Assembly (NCBI RefSeq): GCF_002975405.1
Contig: NZ_PCPS01000002.1
Coordinates: forward strand, 806,001 to 870,000
Origin: Arthrobacter sp. MYb229
GTDB lineage: Bacteria; Actinomycetota; Actinomycetes; Actinomycetales; Micrococcaceae
Length of the DNA: 64,000 nt
Direction of reading: 5' to 3'
The translations under genes were made by a program, and so were the position numbers. Numbering within the stretch: position 1 is the first letter of the stretch; every line of letters begins with the position of its first letter. Below, piece by piece: positions 33,890 through 42,801 of this stretch. The notes beneath the pieces were generated by a model. The model was not told the DNA's origin. It worked only from the letters and a program-made list of their open reading frames with translations, and ran no database searches.

Positions 33890-34600
33890 CTAGTTGCCCT
33901 CGGAAATTCCAGATTCAAGGTCCAGCCGATGCAACGAGTTCGCGAGGTGCATGCGCATGGCGGCGCTGGCGGACAGCTGGTTTCCGGAGGCAATGGCCGC
34001 TCGGATTGCTTCGTGTTCCTCAGCGACGCGTTCCAGGCGCGGGGCAAGCTTGCCGTCGGGGATCGAGAAGCGCTGGCGTGGCATGGCGATCATTGCCGGA
34101 CCGAAGAGCTCTACCGCTTGCACGAAGTATGGGTTCGCGCTGGCGCGAGCGACCGCCAGATGGAATTCGTAGTCACAGCTCATGGCCTGGGCGGCGTTGG
34201 GGCCGGCGGCGCGGAAAGCGGCCAGCGCCGAATCCATGTCCGTGAGATTCGCTGAGGCAGAGCGGCTTGCGGCATTTGCCGCCGCTTCGGATTCAAAGCC
34301 CATGCGGAACTCGATCAGCTGACGGCGTTCGGCCAGGGTACGCGGCACGCGTGCCTGGGCCGAGGCATCCTCTGCCGGGGGAGTCAGCGCGAAACTGCCT
34401 GCGCCACGGCGCGTATGCACCAGCCCCTCGGCTTGCAGCCGGGTGATGGCCTCGCGGACCACGGTGCGCGAGACGCCGTGGTCGGCAATCAGCGTATTCT
34501 CGCTGGGAAGCTTGTCGCCGGGGGCGATTGCCCCGGAGCTGATCCGCTCACGAAGGTGCTGGACCAGGGTGGTGGTCAGATTCGGTTTCATGCTCTCCAT
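33890..34600 (-). CDS. GntR family (FCD) transcriptional regulator
   Basis: The 236-aa protein has a winged helix (ISSGAIAPGDKLPSENTLIA, then DHGVSRTVVREAITRLQAEG) and an FCD domain with RQLIEFRMGFESEAAANAAS, CDYEFHLAVARASANPYFV and EEHEAIRAAIASGN. It is downstream of the galactarate dehydratase gene on the same strand, separated by a hairpin. The perfect palindrome just upstream of that dehydratase is a fitting target. Ligand may be an aldarate or its keto-deoxy product. Confidence 0.9.
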   Translation of the reverse strand: MESMKPNLTTTLVQHLRERISSGAIAPGDKLPSENTLIADHGVSRTVVREAITRLQAEGLVHTRRGAGSFALTPPAEDASAQARVPRTLAERRQLIEFRMGFESEAAANAASRSASANLTDMDSALAAFRAAGPNAAQAMSCDYEFHLAVARASANPYFVQAVELFGPAMIAMPRQRFSIPDGKLAPRLERVAEEHEAIRAAIASGNQLSASAAMRMHLANSLHRLDLESGISEGN

Positions 34601-34608
34601 AGGTCAAG

Positions 34609-34651
34609 AATAAGCGCCGGGGCACCTCGATGAGATGTCCCGGCGCTTATT
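34609..34651. terminator. Hairpin between galactarate dehydratase and GntR genes
   Basis: A 13-bp perfect stem (34609-34621 with 34639-34651, AATAAGCGCCGGG arm) lies after the dehydratase gene on the minus strand. Confidence 0.75.
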
Positions 34652-34660
34652 GCGGTTTCT

Positions 34661-35794
34661 TTAGGCCCGGCCGAATTCCACAGTTTCGGTGGTCCAGGCG
34701 CGTGCCTGGTCGCTGAAGCTGAATCCCAGACCCGGGCGGTTCGGCACGATCATGCGGCCGTCTTTGGTCTCGAGGCGTTCATTGAACAGCGGATCCAACC
34801 AGTCGAAATGCTCCACCCACGGTTCGCGTGGGTAGGCGGCTGCCAGATGCAGGTGGATTTCCATGGCGAAGTGCGGTGCCAGATCCAGTCCAGCCTGATC
34901 GGCTAGCGTCGCCAGACGCAGGAACTGGGTGATGCCGCCGACGCGTGGAGCGTCGGGCTGAATGATGTCGCACGCACGGGCGGAGATCAGGCGCTCGTGT
35001 TCGGCCACCGAGGCAAGCATCTCGCCGGTGGCGATGGGGGTATCCAGTGCGGCGGTCAGCGCCGCATGCCCCTCGGCGTCATAGGCGTCCAATGGCTCTT
35101 CGATCCACACCAGGTCGAATGCTTCGAGCTTGCGGCCCATGCGCAGGGCAGTGGCGCGGTCCCACTGCTGATTTGCATCCACCATCAGCGGGAAGTCCGC
35201 CCCGATGTGCTCACGCACGGCAGCGACGCGGCGCAGGTCTTCGGCGCTGTCGGGCAGCCCGACCTTGATCTTGATGCCGCCGATACCCTCGGCAATGGAT
35301 TGAGTCGCACGGTCCTTGACCTCTTCGATGCTTGCGTTCAGGAATCCACCGGAGGTGTTGTAGGTGCGGACCGAATCGCGGTGCGCGCCTAGGAACTTGG
35401 CCAGCGGCAGCCCCGCGCGCTTGGACTTCAGGTCGTAGAGCGCGATGTCCAAGGCCGCCAGTGCCTGGGTGGCGACACCCGAACGACCCACCGAGGCGCC
35501 GGCCCACAGCAGCTTGGTGTAGAGCTTGGCGATGTCGTTGGGGTCCTCGCCGATCATGGTCTGTGCGACTTCCTTGGCGTGTGCGTACTGCGCGGGGCCG
35601 CCGGCTCTCTTGGAGTAGGAGAAGCCAAGGCCCTCGTGGCCCTGCTCGGTGGTGATTTCCGCGAAGAGGAAGACCACTTCGGTCATCGGCTTCTGGCGTC
35701 CGGTGAAGACCTTGGCATCCGAGATCGGTGTGGCCAGGGGAAGCCGTGCGGTAGAAAGCTTGACGTGGCGAATGGCATCTGGTGTGTAGCTCAT
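34661..35794 (-). CDS. L-talarate/galactarate dehydratase-like protein (enolase superfamily)
   Basis: A 377-aa mandelate racemase-group enzyme: LPLATPISDAKVFTGRQKPM, KRAGGPAQYAHAKEV, GASVGRSGVATQALAALDIA, the KxK base in IGGIKIKVGLPDS, LMVDANQQWD, WIEEPLDAYD, IATGEMLASVAEH, IQPDAPRVGGITQFL and the His-bearing APHFAMEIHLHLAAAYP. This set fits the talarate/galactarate dehydratases, which give 5-keto-4-deoxyglucarate and thereby feed KdgD. AGGAG precedes the ATG. A perfect 9+1+9 palindrome lies ~50 bases upstream. Confidence 0.87.
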   Translation of the reverse strand: MSYTPDAIRHVKLSTARLPLATPISDAKVFTGRQKPMTEVVFLFAEITTEQGHEGLGFSYSKRAGGPAQYAHAKEVAQTMIGEDPNDIAKLYTKLLWAGASVGRSGVATQALAALDIALYDLKSKRAGLPLAKFLGAHRDSVRTYNTSGGFLNASIEEVKDRATQSIAEGIGGIKIKVGLPDSAEDLRRVAAVREHIGADFPLMVDANQQWDRATALRMGRKLEAFDLVWIEEPLDAYDAEGHAALTAALDTPIATGEMLASVAEHERLISARACDIIQPDAPRVGGITQFLRLATLADQAGLDLAPHFAMEIHLHLAAAYPREPWVEHFDWLDPLFNERLETKDGRMIVPNRPGLGFSFSDQARAWTTETVEFGRA

Positions 35795-35841
35795 GAGTTT
35801 TGAACTCCTATTGGGAAAGTGCCCTGCGCGGGCCCTGCATG

Positions 35842-35860
35842 TAACTTATATTATAAGTTA
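35842..35860 (-). promoter_or_regulatory. Perfect palindrome (operator) before galactarate dehydratase
   Basis: TAACTTATATTATAAGTTA has two perfect 9-bp arms around one central base, inside the A/T-rich promoter region of the minus-strand dehydratase gene. Length and symmetry fit a GntR-type site; the GntR regulator at 33890 is the likely binder. Confidence 0.6.
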
Positions 35861-35942
35861 AGGAGTTGTGACACAAGTGGTTCTGCTGGGATTCTGCAAC
35901 CAGATCTGCCGCGGTGCCGACCGCAGTCACCAAGATTAAAGT

Positions 35943-35975
35943 GAAAGACCGCCCGGAGCATCCGAGCGGTCTTTC
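35943..35975. terminator. Terminator hairpin after the NAD(P)-binding reductase gene
   Basis: A 10-bp stem (35943-35952 with 35966-35975, GAAAGACCGC arm) is placed 20 bases past the end of the minus-strand gene, with an A-rich 5' side that becomes a U-rich tail on the minus-strand transcript. Confidence 0.75.
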
Positions 35976-35993
35976 GTGGAGGGGAGGCTTGGG

Positions 35994-36680
35994 CTAGCCG
36001 ATGGCTTCAGCGATCGGGGTCGACCCATCGTAGAAATTAACCGTTCGGCGAGTCGCCGCATCCTTGGCCAGCACGTGCGTGATGACCTCGGCGACGTTCT
36101 CTCGCGAGGTGTTGGATTTCCCATCCAGCACGGCGCGACCCTGGATCTTGCCTTCTGCGTCGGCCCGGACGATTTGCCCGGTGGACGAGTCGAGGGTCAA
36201 GGCGCCCGGTCCGAGGATCGTGTAGTCCAGATCGGTGCCGCGCAGATACTCATCTGCGTCGTGCTTGGCCTTAGCGTAGCCGTAGAACGAATCTTCCGGA
36301 TCGAGGGTGTCCACGTCCACCGCAGCGCGTGAGTATGAAACCATCACAAAGCGCTTCACTCCAGCCTGCTGCGCTGCCTGCATGGTGCGCACGGCAGCCT
36401 GGTAGTCCACCGCAAGGGTGCGTTCGGGATTGCCGCCGCCGGCTCCGGCGGAGAAAACAACGGCCTTGGCGCCGGCAAACTGCCGAGCGAGGCTGTCCAC
36501 GTCGGCCTGCTCGATGTCGAGCACGACCGGAGTCGCGCCAAGCGCGGTGATTTCTTCTGCATGGTCCGGATTGCGGATCACGGACTCGACTTCCAGTCCC
36601 TGACGTGCAAGTTTGGGCGCCGCGAGAAGGGCGATCTTCCCGTGTCCGCCAAGAATGACTACTCGATTTGTTTCGGCCAT
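35994..36680 (-). CDS. NAD(P)-binding oxidoreductase (atypical SDR, NmrA/YwnB-like)
   Basis: Start at ATG 36680 (MAETNRVVILGGHGKIALLA) gives 228 aa. The Rossmann motif GGHGKIA, LDIEQADVDSLARQFAGAKA, AVVFSAGAGGGNPERTL, VSYSRAAVDVDTLDPEDSFY and YAKAKHDADEYLRGTDLDYT place it in the atypical short-chain dehydrogenases that bind NAD(P)H without the classical catalytic set. Function of such proteins ranges from reductase to redox sensor. It follows the hydroxyacid dehydrogenase gene on the same strand at 131 bases. Confidence 0.88.
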   Translation of the reverse strand: MAETNRVVILGGHGKIALLAAPKLARQGLEVESVIRNPDHAEEITALGATPVVLDIEQADVDSLARQFAGAKAVVFSAGAGGGNPERTLAVDYQAAVRTMQAAQQAGVKRFVMVSYSRAAVDVDTLDPEDSFYGYAKAKHDADEYLRGTDLDYTILGPGALTLDSSTGQIVRADAEGKIQGRAVLDGKSNTSRENVAEVITHVLAKDAATRRTVNFYDGSTPIAEAIG

Positions 36681-36811
36681 ATTCTGCTCATTTCTCCTCG
36701 GTTGTCGTCTTAGGCACAACGCGAAGTCGTGCTGCGATATTCCAGCCTCAGCAGTTTGAGTCTTCCACTCTTCTCACGCGGTGCCGCCGGAGCGCTGGAA
36801 AGCAGGCCGCG

Positions 36812-37804
36812 TCAGGAGATTGGGGTGACGAGCGAACCGTCTGCCAGATAGGAACGCAGGTTATCCAAGGTCATCGCCGCCATATCTGCGCGCGTCTCGT
36901 GCGTTCCGCTGCCCAGGTGCGGCAGCAGCACAACGTTATCCAGCGCAAGCAGCGCTTGCGGGACGGTCGGTTCCTTGGCGAAGACGTCCAACCCTGCGCC
37001 CGCAATCAGGCCATTTTGCAGGGCATGGACAAGCGCTGCTTCGTCCACCACGCTGCCGCGCGCAATATTGATCAGGAAGCCTTGCGTTCCAACTTTCGAC
37101 AGGACCTCGCCGTCCACCAGATTGGCCGATTCCGGGCCGCCTGCCGCCGCGACGATCAAGACATCGGTGGCCGCGGCGAGCTCGGCTGCGGAGCCGTGGA
37201 AGGTATAGGAAACGCCGGGCTTTTGCGAACGGTTATGATAGTGGATTTCACACCCAAATGCCTCCAAGCGTGTGGCGATTGCCTGCCCGATTCGGCCAAG
37301 GCCGAGGATGCCCACGCGTTTGCCGCTGGCCCTGGTGGCCAGCGGGAAATTCTCTCCCTTGCCCCACGTTCCATTGCGGACAAATCGCTCGGCTGCACCC
37401 AATGAGCGAAGCGTGCTCAAGTACAAGCCCAGCGCGGTATCCGCCACGCAGTCGGTGAGAACCTCTGGAGTGTTGCTGATCGGGATGTTGCGCTGTGCGG
37501 CCTGGGAGAAGTCGGTGGCATCGTAGCCCACGCCGAAATTGATAATCGCTTCCAGATTGGGCAAGCGGCTCATCAGTTCGGTATCGACGCCGATCTTGCC
37601 CGAGCATACGGCGATGCGGATCGCATCCGCGTGCACTTGAAGGAAAGTGTCGCGCTCGGCGCCGACCGCGGGAAGGATCAGCGAATCGAATTCTTCGGCA
37701 AGGGCCTTCGCGACGGTGGGGTTCACCGGGCCGACGCGCACGATGGTGTTCCCGGTGATTGCGGTGGTGTTGCGCGATGCGGACGCGCTGGTATCTGTGG
37801 GCAT
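36812..37804 (-). CDS. D-2-hydroxyacid dehydrogenase (glyoxylate/hydroxypyruvate reductase type)
   Basis: The 330-aa protein shows the whole family pattern: INFGVGYDATDFSQAAQRNI, the NAD(P) motif VGILGLGRIGQAIATRLEAF, NIARGSVVDEAALVHAL with catalytic Arg, GAGLDVFAKEPTVPQALL with catalytic Glu, and VVLLPHLGSGTHETR with catalytic His. The HNRSQ after the Rossmann fold suggests NADPH preference. It likely reduces glyoxylate, hydroxypyruvate or another short 2-keto acid. Divergent from the ABC importer operon, with 269 bases between. Not closely related to the dehydrogenase at 20557. Confidence 0.9.
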   Translation of the reverse strand: MPTDTSASASRNTTAITGNTIVRVGPVNPTVAKALAEEFDSLILPAVGAERDTFLQVHADAIRIAVCSGKIGVDTELMSRLPNLEAIINFGVGYDATDFSQAAQRNIPISNTPEVLTDCVADTALGLYLSTLRSLGAAERFVRNGTWGKGENFPLATRASGKRVGILGLGRIGQAIATRLEAFGCEIHYHNRSQKPGVSYTFHGSAAELAAATDVLIVAAAGGPESANLVDGEVLSKVGTQGFLINIARGSVVDEAALVHALQNGLIAGAGLDVFAKEPTVPQALLALDNVVLLPHLGSGTHETRADMAAMTLDNLRSYLADGSLVTPIS

Positions 37805-38073
37805 AACTGCATCGTAGGAACTTTCAACGATTCAAGTCCAACACGCAGATTGGATAGATCTATGCCCTTACGGTATCGGTGAGGATTCAGGCGCGAAATG
37901 TAGCGCATGTCACATTTGATACTTGCCGGTAGGCACCAGTGATCCTTCTCTTTGGCCATGACGCCGACCGGTCATCCCTTGACCGGCCACCGGCTGCAGT
38001 CAAAACTTTGGTACGAACAAGGCTAGTTTTTCGCACTGGCCGCACCCGCACTCGTACGTCGAAGGAAACAACG

Positions 38074-39657
38074 ATGACTAACTCCCCGCACACCGCACCA
38101 CGAGCTCGGCGCATCTCCATGGCAGTGGCCGCCGGCGCCCTGCTGAGCACCACGGCGCTGGCAGGTTGCTCGGTGGCCAATTCCGAAGATTCCACCAGCG
38201 GCTCGCAGGCGGCCGTTGCCGGCGACACCCTCCGGATCGTGCTGCAGCAGGAGCCTCCCACGCTTGAGGCCTGCGAATCGAATCTGACGAGCACCGGCGT
38301 GGTGGTCCGTTCGACCATCACCGAGCCGTTGATCGAACGCAATCCCTCCACCGGAGAACTCGAACCGAAACTCGCCACCGAATGGTCCAGCGAGGACGAC
38401 ACCACCTGGACGCTGAAGCTTCGCGAAGGTGTGAAATTCCACGACGGATCGGACTTCACCGCAGAAGATGCCGCGGCGACCATAAACCGCGCCGTCAACT
38501 CGGATTTGGGCTGCAATGTTGAAGGCTATGTCTTTGGCGACGATGACTTGGACGTCAAGGCAGTGGATGACAACACGGTGGAGGTCACCGCCTTGAAAGC
38601 GGACCCGATCCTGCCGCTGCGCTTGTCCTTCCTCGAAGTCGTCCCCGCGGAAACTTCGACCACGGAAAAGGTACGCGAACCCATCGGAACCGGTCCGTAC
38701 AAGCTCGATGCGTGGAATGCCGGTCAAAGCATCGATGCCTCGGCTTTTGCCGAGTACTGGGGCGAGGCCTCGGCCTTTGCCAAGGCGAACTACCAGTGGC
38801 GCTCCGAGGGAAGCGTGCGAGCTGCCATGATCACCTCCGGGGAAGCCGACATCGCCACCGGGCTGAGCCCCGAAGACAGCATCGGGGATCTAGGCGTCTC
38901 CTATCCGAACAATGAGACCGTCGCTTTGCGCATGCACGCGGACAAGGCACCGTTTGATGACATCCGGATCCGCCAGGCGGTGAACTATGCCATCGACAAG
39001 GAAGCCATCGTCGCCTCGCTCTACGGCGGGCGCGACAAGGCCGCGGCCCAACTCGTGCCCGAAGGCGTCGTGGGGCACAGCGAATCCCTGCCGGTTTGGG
39101 AGTACAACCCCGAAAAAGCCAAGTCCTTGGTCGCAGAGGCAAAGGACGACGGCGTGGAAACCTCGGCGCAGATCAACATGATTGTGCGCACCGCACAGTT
39201 CCCGAAGATCGAGGAATTGGGGCAAGTCATCCAGGAGCAGCTTTCCCAGGCGGGGCTCAACGTGAATCTGAAGATGCTTGAGACCAGCCAGCATCTGACT
39301 TACCAGGTCCGGCCGTTCCCCACGGACGAGGACGGCGCCATCATGCTGATGACCCAGCACGGGAACCAGGCCGGTGACGCAGCCTTCACCGTTGACCAGT
39401 ACATGACATCCAAGGGAGCCCAGTCGGCCTTCGGAACCCCGGAGCTGGATGAACTCATCGACACGGCGGATGCCGCCACCGGCGAGGACCGCCAGGCGGC
39501 CTTCGAAAAGGTCTTCCAGTACCAGAATGACGAGGTCGTGCAATTCGCCCATATTGCGCATCAGACGGGCATGCTCGGCATTGCCGGGACCGTGAGCTAC
39601 GAACCGAACTCATCCTCGGGTGACGAGCTTCGCTTGGCCGAAGTCACCGCGAAGTAA
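38074..39657 (+). CDS. Peptide-type ABC transporter substrate-binding lipoprotein (family 5)
   Basis: ATG 38074 follows GAAGGAAAC and gives 527 aa; the longer frame lacks a signal. The signal peptide ends in a lipobox LAGC (Cys 32). The SBP_bac_5 pattern is clear: PTLEACESNLTSTGVVVRST, EPLIERNPSTGELEPKLATE, WTLKLREGVKFHDGSDFTAE, IGTGPYKLDAW and DDIRIRQAVNYAIDKEAIVA. It delivers oligopeptides, dipeptides, nickel or similar solutes to the permease encoded next. First gene of a five-gene operon that ends at 43874. Confidence 0.92.
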   Translation: MTNSPHTAPRARRISMAVAAGALLSTTALAGCSVANSEDSTSGSQAAVAGDTLRIVLQQEPPTLEACESNLTSTGVVVRSTITEPLIERNPSTGELEPKLATEWSSEDDTTWTLKLREGVKFHDGSDFTAEDAAATINRAVNSDLGCNVEGYVFGDDDLDVKAVDDNTVEVTALKADPILPLRLSFLEVVPAETSTTEKVREPIGTGPYKLDAWNAGQSIDASAFAEYWGEASAFAKANYQWRSEGSVRAAMITSGEADIATGLSPEDSIGDLGVSYPNNETVALRMHADKAPFDDIRIRQAVNYAIDKEAIVASLYGGRDKAAAQLVPEGVVGHSESLPVWEYNPEKAKSLVAEAKDDGVETSAQINMIVRTAQFPKIEELGQVIQEQLSQAGLNVNLKMLETSQHLTYQVRPFPTDEDGAIMLMTQHGNQAGDAAFTVDQYMTSKGAQSAFGTPELDELIDTADAATGEDRQAAFEKVFQYQNDEVVQFAHIAHQTGMLGIAGTVSYEPNSSSGDELRLAEVTAK

Positions 39658-39718
39658 GCATCCGATGCTGTTGAAGTGGAACAGATAATGACGAAAATTA
39701 CTGAAGGTACACGGTCAC

Positions 39719-40753
39719 ATGCTCACCTATCTGCGTAAAAGGATCATCTCCTCTGGCCTGCCGTTGCTGGTTGTCATCGTGGGCGTTTTCGCACTGGCCC
39801 GGATGACCGGCAACCCGGCGGCGCTCTACCTGCCGTTGAATGCCACCGAGGCCATGCGAGAGGACTTCGCGGTCCGCAACGGACTTGACCAGCCGATCTG
39901 GGTGCAAATGGCACAGTATTTCGGCGGAATTCTCCGTTTGGATTTCGGCGAATCGATGCGCACCGGTGAAAGCGCGGGCGCCATGGCGTTGCGGGCTTTC
40001 CCCGCAACGCTGCAGCTGGCCGGCACCACGATGGCCCTCGCGATTGTGCTGGCGGTTATTGTGGGTTCCGCCGCGGCGCTGAAGCCCAACGGCATTTTGG
40101 ACAGATTCTCCAGCTTCCTGTCCATGACCGCCGCGTCCATCCCAGATTTCTGGCTCGCGATCGTAGGAATCTGGGTGTTCGCCATCACGCTCGGCTGGGT
40201 TCCTACCTCCGGGGTGGTGGGCATGGCGGCCTGGGTGCTGCCGGTGGCGACATTGGTGATGCGACCCTTCGGCACGTTGGTCCAGGTGGTCCGCGGAGCC
40301 ATGGTCTCTTCACTGTCTGAACCGTATATCAAGCTGGCGCGCGCCAAGGGTGCAACCCAATATCGGGTGGTCGGAGCGCATGCATTGCGCAATGCCGCTG
40401 CCCCGGGGCTCACCGTCGCCGGTGACCTGACGGTGGGACTGGTCAATGGCGCGGTGGTGGTGGAGACCATTTTCGGTTGGCCGGGCATTGGCAAGCTGAT
40501 GATCGACTCCATTCTGCAACGGGATTTCGCGGTGCTCCAGGCCTGTGTGCTGCTGACCGCGGTGGCGATCTTTGTCCTGAACATCCTGATCGATATCGGC
40601 TACGCGCTGCTGGATCCGAGGGTTCGACCCAGCGCCGGGGCGCGCAAGCGCCGCAAGGCGCGAGTCGAGCACCGTGGACAGCAAAACGGTCCAAAAGCAC
40701 CCACCACCCCAACTACTACCGGCTCGGCGGCGACCGCCGTGCTCGACGCTTAG
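39719..40753 (+). CDS. Peptide-type ABC transporter permease (DppB-like)
   Basis: The 344-aa protein has a first helix near residues 8-28, the DppB-type periplasmic loop, and five more helices with the ABC permease EAA-like signature IKLARAKGATQYRVVGAHAL before NAAAPGLTVAGDLTVGLVNG and ETIFGWPGIGKLMIDSILQR. GAAGG precedes the ATG. The C-terminal 40 residues are a Lys/Arg/Thr/Pro-rich extension not usual in DppB. Works with the DppC-like subunit encoded ten bases further. Confidence 0.92.
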   Translation: MLTYLRKRIISSGLPLLVVIVGVFALARMTGNPAALYLPLNATEAMREDFAVRNGLDQPIWVQMAQYFGGILRLDFGESMRTGESAGAMALRAFPATLQLAGTTMALAIVLAVIVGSAAALKPNGILDRFSSFLSMTAASIPDFWLAIVGIWVFAITLGWVPTSGVVGMAAWVLPVATLVMRPFGTLVQVVRGAMVSSLSEPYIKLARAKGATQYRVVGAHALRNAAAPGLTVAGDLTVGLVNGAVVVETIFGWPGIGKLMIDSILQRDFAVLQACVLLTAVAIFVLNILIDIGYALLDPRVRPSAGARKRRKARVEHRGQQNGPKAPTTPTTTGSAATAVLDA

Positions 40754-40762
40754 GGGATAGCC

Positions 40763-41737
40763 ATGACACAAATCCAAGATCAGCCGGTGCCCGGCAAGAC
40801 GGTTAAGACATCGGTCGCCCAACGACTGGGGCGGCCGAGCATGCTGAGCATGCTGCTGCGCGATAAATTTGCCACCGTAGCCGCGGTAATTCTCGGCTTC
40901 GTCCTGCTGACTGCGGCTTTCGGGCCATCCCTGATGGGTGAACTGGCCACCAATCAAGATCTGATGTTCATGAATAAGGCGCCATTTGATCCGGCAAATG
41001 GCTGGGCCTATTTTCTGGGTTCGGATTCGCTGGGCCGTTCCATGCTTGCCCGGATGGTTGTCGCGACCCAGACCACATTGCTGGTCGCCGTTCCTGCGGT
41101 GCTCGTTGCCCTCTTCCTCGGTTCGCTCTGGGGAGTTTGGGCGGGCTATCACCGCGGCCGGCGCGAAAATATCTCAATGCGCCTGGCGGACATCATCATG
41201 TCCTTTCCCTCGTTGCTGCTTGCCGTAGTTGTTCTTTTTGTTTTCAGCCCGTCGGCTGCAAATATTGTGCTAATTCTGGCGATTACCCGCATCCCGATCT
41301 ACATGCGTACCGCACGGGCCGAATCTGCCGAGCTGCAGTCGCGCACCTTTGTGGACGCGGCGCGGACCTTCGGAACCAAACCCAACTCGATTATCGTGCG
41401 GCATGTGATCCCGGTCGTCACCCCGACCCTGCTGACCCTGGCGACCCTGGAATTCTGTTTCGTAATGCTCGCCGAATCCTCGCTGTCATTCCTGGGGATC
41501 GGCATCCAGCCACCAGACGTTTCCTGGGGGCTGATGGTCGCCCAAGGACGCCAGTACCTGCAGACCGCCTGGTGGCTTTCGATCCTTCCGGGGCTTGCCA
41601 TTGTGATCACGGCGGTGGCCGCCAACGTGCTGGCCGCATGGATGCGCATTGCCACCGATCCGGCCCAACGCTGGCGATTGACGCTGGATAAGCAGGCAAA
41701 GAAGGACCTCACCGCAGTAATCAAGGACGCGAAATGA
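40763..41737 (+). CDS. Peptide-type ABC transporter permease (DppC-like)
   Basis: The 324-aa protein has the OppC/DppC N-terminal helix, the loop ending YFLGSDSLGRSMLARMVVAT, and the permease motif RTFVDAARTFGTKPNSIIVR plus GIGIQPPDVSWGLMVAQGRQ with PGLAIVITAVAANVLAAWMR. AGGGGAT precedes the ATG. The end overlaps the following ATPase gene by four bases. Confidence 0.92.
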   Translation: MTQIQDQPVPGKTVKTSVAQRLGRPSMLSMLLRDKFATVAAVILGFVLLTAAFGPSLMGELATNQDLMFMNKAPFDPANGWAYFLGSDSLGRSMLARMVVATQTTLLVAVPAVLVALFLGSLWGVWAGYHRGRRENISMRLADIIMSFPSLLLAVVVLFVFSPSAANIVLILAITRIPIYMRTARAESAELQSRTFVDAARTFGTKPNSIIVRHVIPVVTPTLLTLATLEFCFVMLAESSLSFLGIGIQPPDVSWGLMVAQGRQYLQTAWWLSILPGLAIVITAVAANVLAAWMRIATDPAQRWRLTLDKQAKKDLTAVIKDAK

Positions 41738-42801
41738 TGACCGAGATGCTTGAACCGACAGCGCAATCAGATCCGCCTACCGACACGGTGCTCGAAGTCA
41801 CCGGACTCGACGTGGACATACGCACTCCGCAGGGAACCGTGAGGGTGGTCAGCCAGGTGAGTTTCGCCGCGCGGCGCGGCCAGACGCTAGCCCTGCTGGG
41901 CGAGTCCGGGTGCGGGAAATCGATGACCGCCAAGGCCATTGCCGGGCTGCTCGACCCGGTGGCCTCCGTCGCCGGCGGCACCGCGGTACTCGATGGCCAA
42001 GACCTGAACCAGATGAATCCGAAACAGCGCCGGGCGGTCGCCGGCCCCGGGCTGGGTATCGTCTTCCAAGACGCGCTGACCGCACTGAATCCGGTCTATA
42101 CCATTGGCACTCAGCTGGGGGAGGCGTTCCGCATCCACCGTGGGGCCAGCAAGAAGCAGGCCAAAGCCGAGGCGATCGACCTGATGCGCCGGGTAGGCAT
42201 ACCGGAACCCGAAACCAGAGTGAACTCCTACCCGCACCAGTTCTCCGGGGGCATGCGCCAGCGCATCCTGATCGCGATGGCCGTCGCGCTCAGTCCGCAG
42301 TTGCTGATCGCCGATGAGCCCACCACCGCTTTGGACGTGACGGTCCAGGCGCAAATCATGTTGTTGCTGCGTAAATTGCGTACCGAACAGCAGATGGCGG
42401 TTGTGCTCATTACCCACGACCTCGCGGTGGTGGCGGAAGAAGCCGACGAGGTGTGCGTGATGTATGCCGGAAACGTCGTTGAGCAAGGCAGCGTCGACAA
42501 GGTGTTCTCTCACCCCACCCACCCATACACCAAGGGGTTGCTCGAGTCGGTGCCGACCGATGCGCAGCGCGGCGAAGGGCTGTCTTCGATTCCGGGCAGC
42601 CCTCCGGAACTAACCAAGATTCCTGCCGGATGCGTCTATCAGGATCGCTGCCCGCTGGCGAGTGCTATCTGCCGTCAAGAGCGCCCGCTGCTGCGGGACA
42701 CGGCAGATGGACAACGCGCGGCGTGCCACTTCGCCGAAAAGGTGTCAGCGGCCAAGACCGACAACGATGATGCCAACAACGTCAAGGAGGAAATCCGATG
42801 A
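41734..42801 (+). CDS. Peptide-type ABC transporter ATPase (DppD-like)
   Basis: 355 aa with Walker [16 protein letters not shown]-loop [14 protein letters not shown], signature [20 protein letters not shown], Walker [14 protein letters not shown], switch His in [14 protein letters not shown], and the C-terminal oligopeptide-family Cys cluster ([20 protein letters not shown]). It energises transport with the DppF-like partner. It overlaps both neighbours (ATGATG at the start, ATGA at the end), so translation is coupled. Confidence 0.94.
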   Translation: MMTEMLEPTAQSDPPTDTVLEVTGLDVDIRTPQGTVRVVSQVSFAARRGQTLALLGESGCGKSMTAKAIAGLLDPVASVAGGTAVLDGQDLNQMNPKQRRAVAGPGLGIVFQDALTALNPVYTIGTQLGEAFRIHRGASKKQAKAEAIDLMRRVGIPEPETRVNSYPHQFSGGMRQRILIAMAVALSPQLLIADEPTTALDVTVQAQIMLLLRKLRTEQQMAVVLITHDLAVVAEEADEVCVMYAGNVVEQGSVDKVFSHPTHPYTKGLLESVPTDAQRGEGLSSIPGSPPELTKIPAGCVYQDRCPLASAICRQERPLLRDTADGQRAACHFAEKVSAAKTDNDDANNVKEEIR

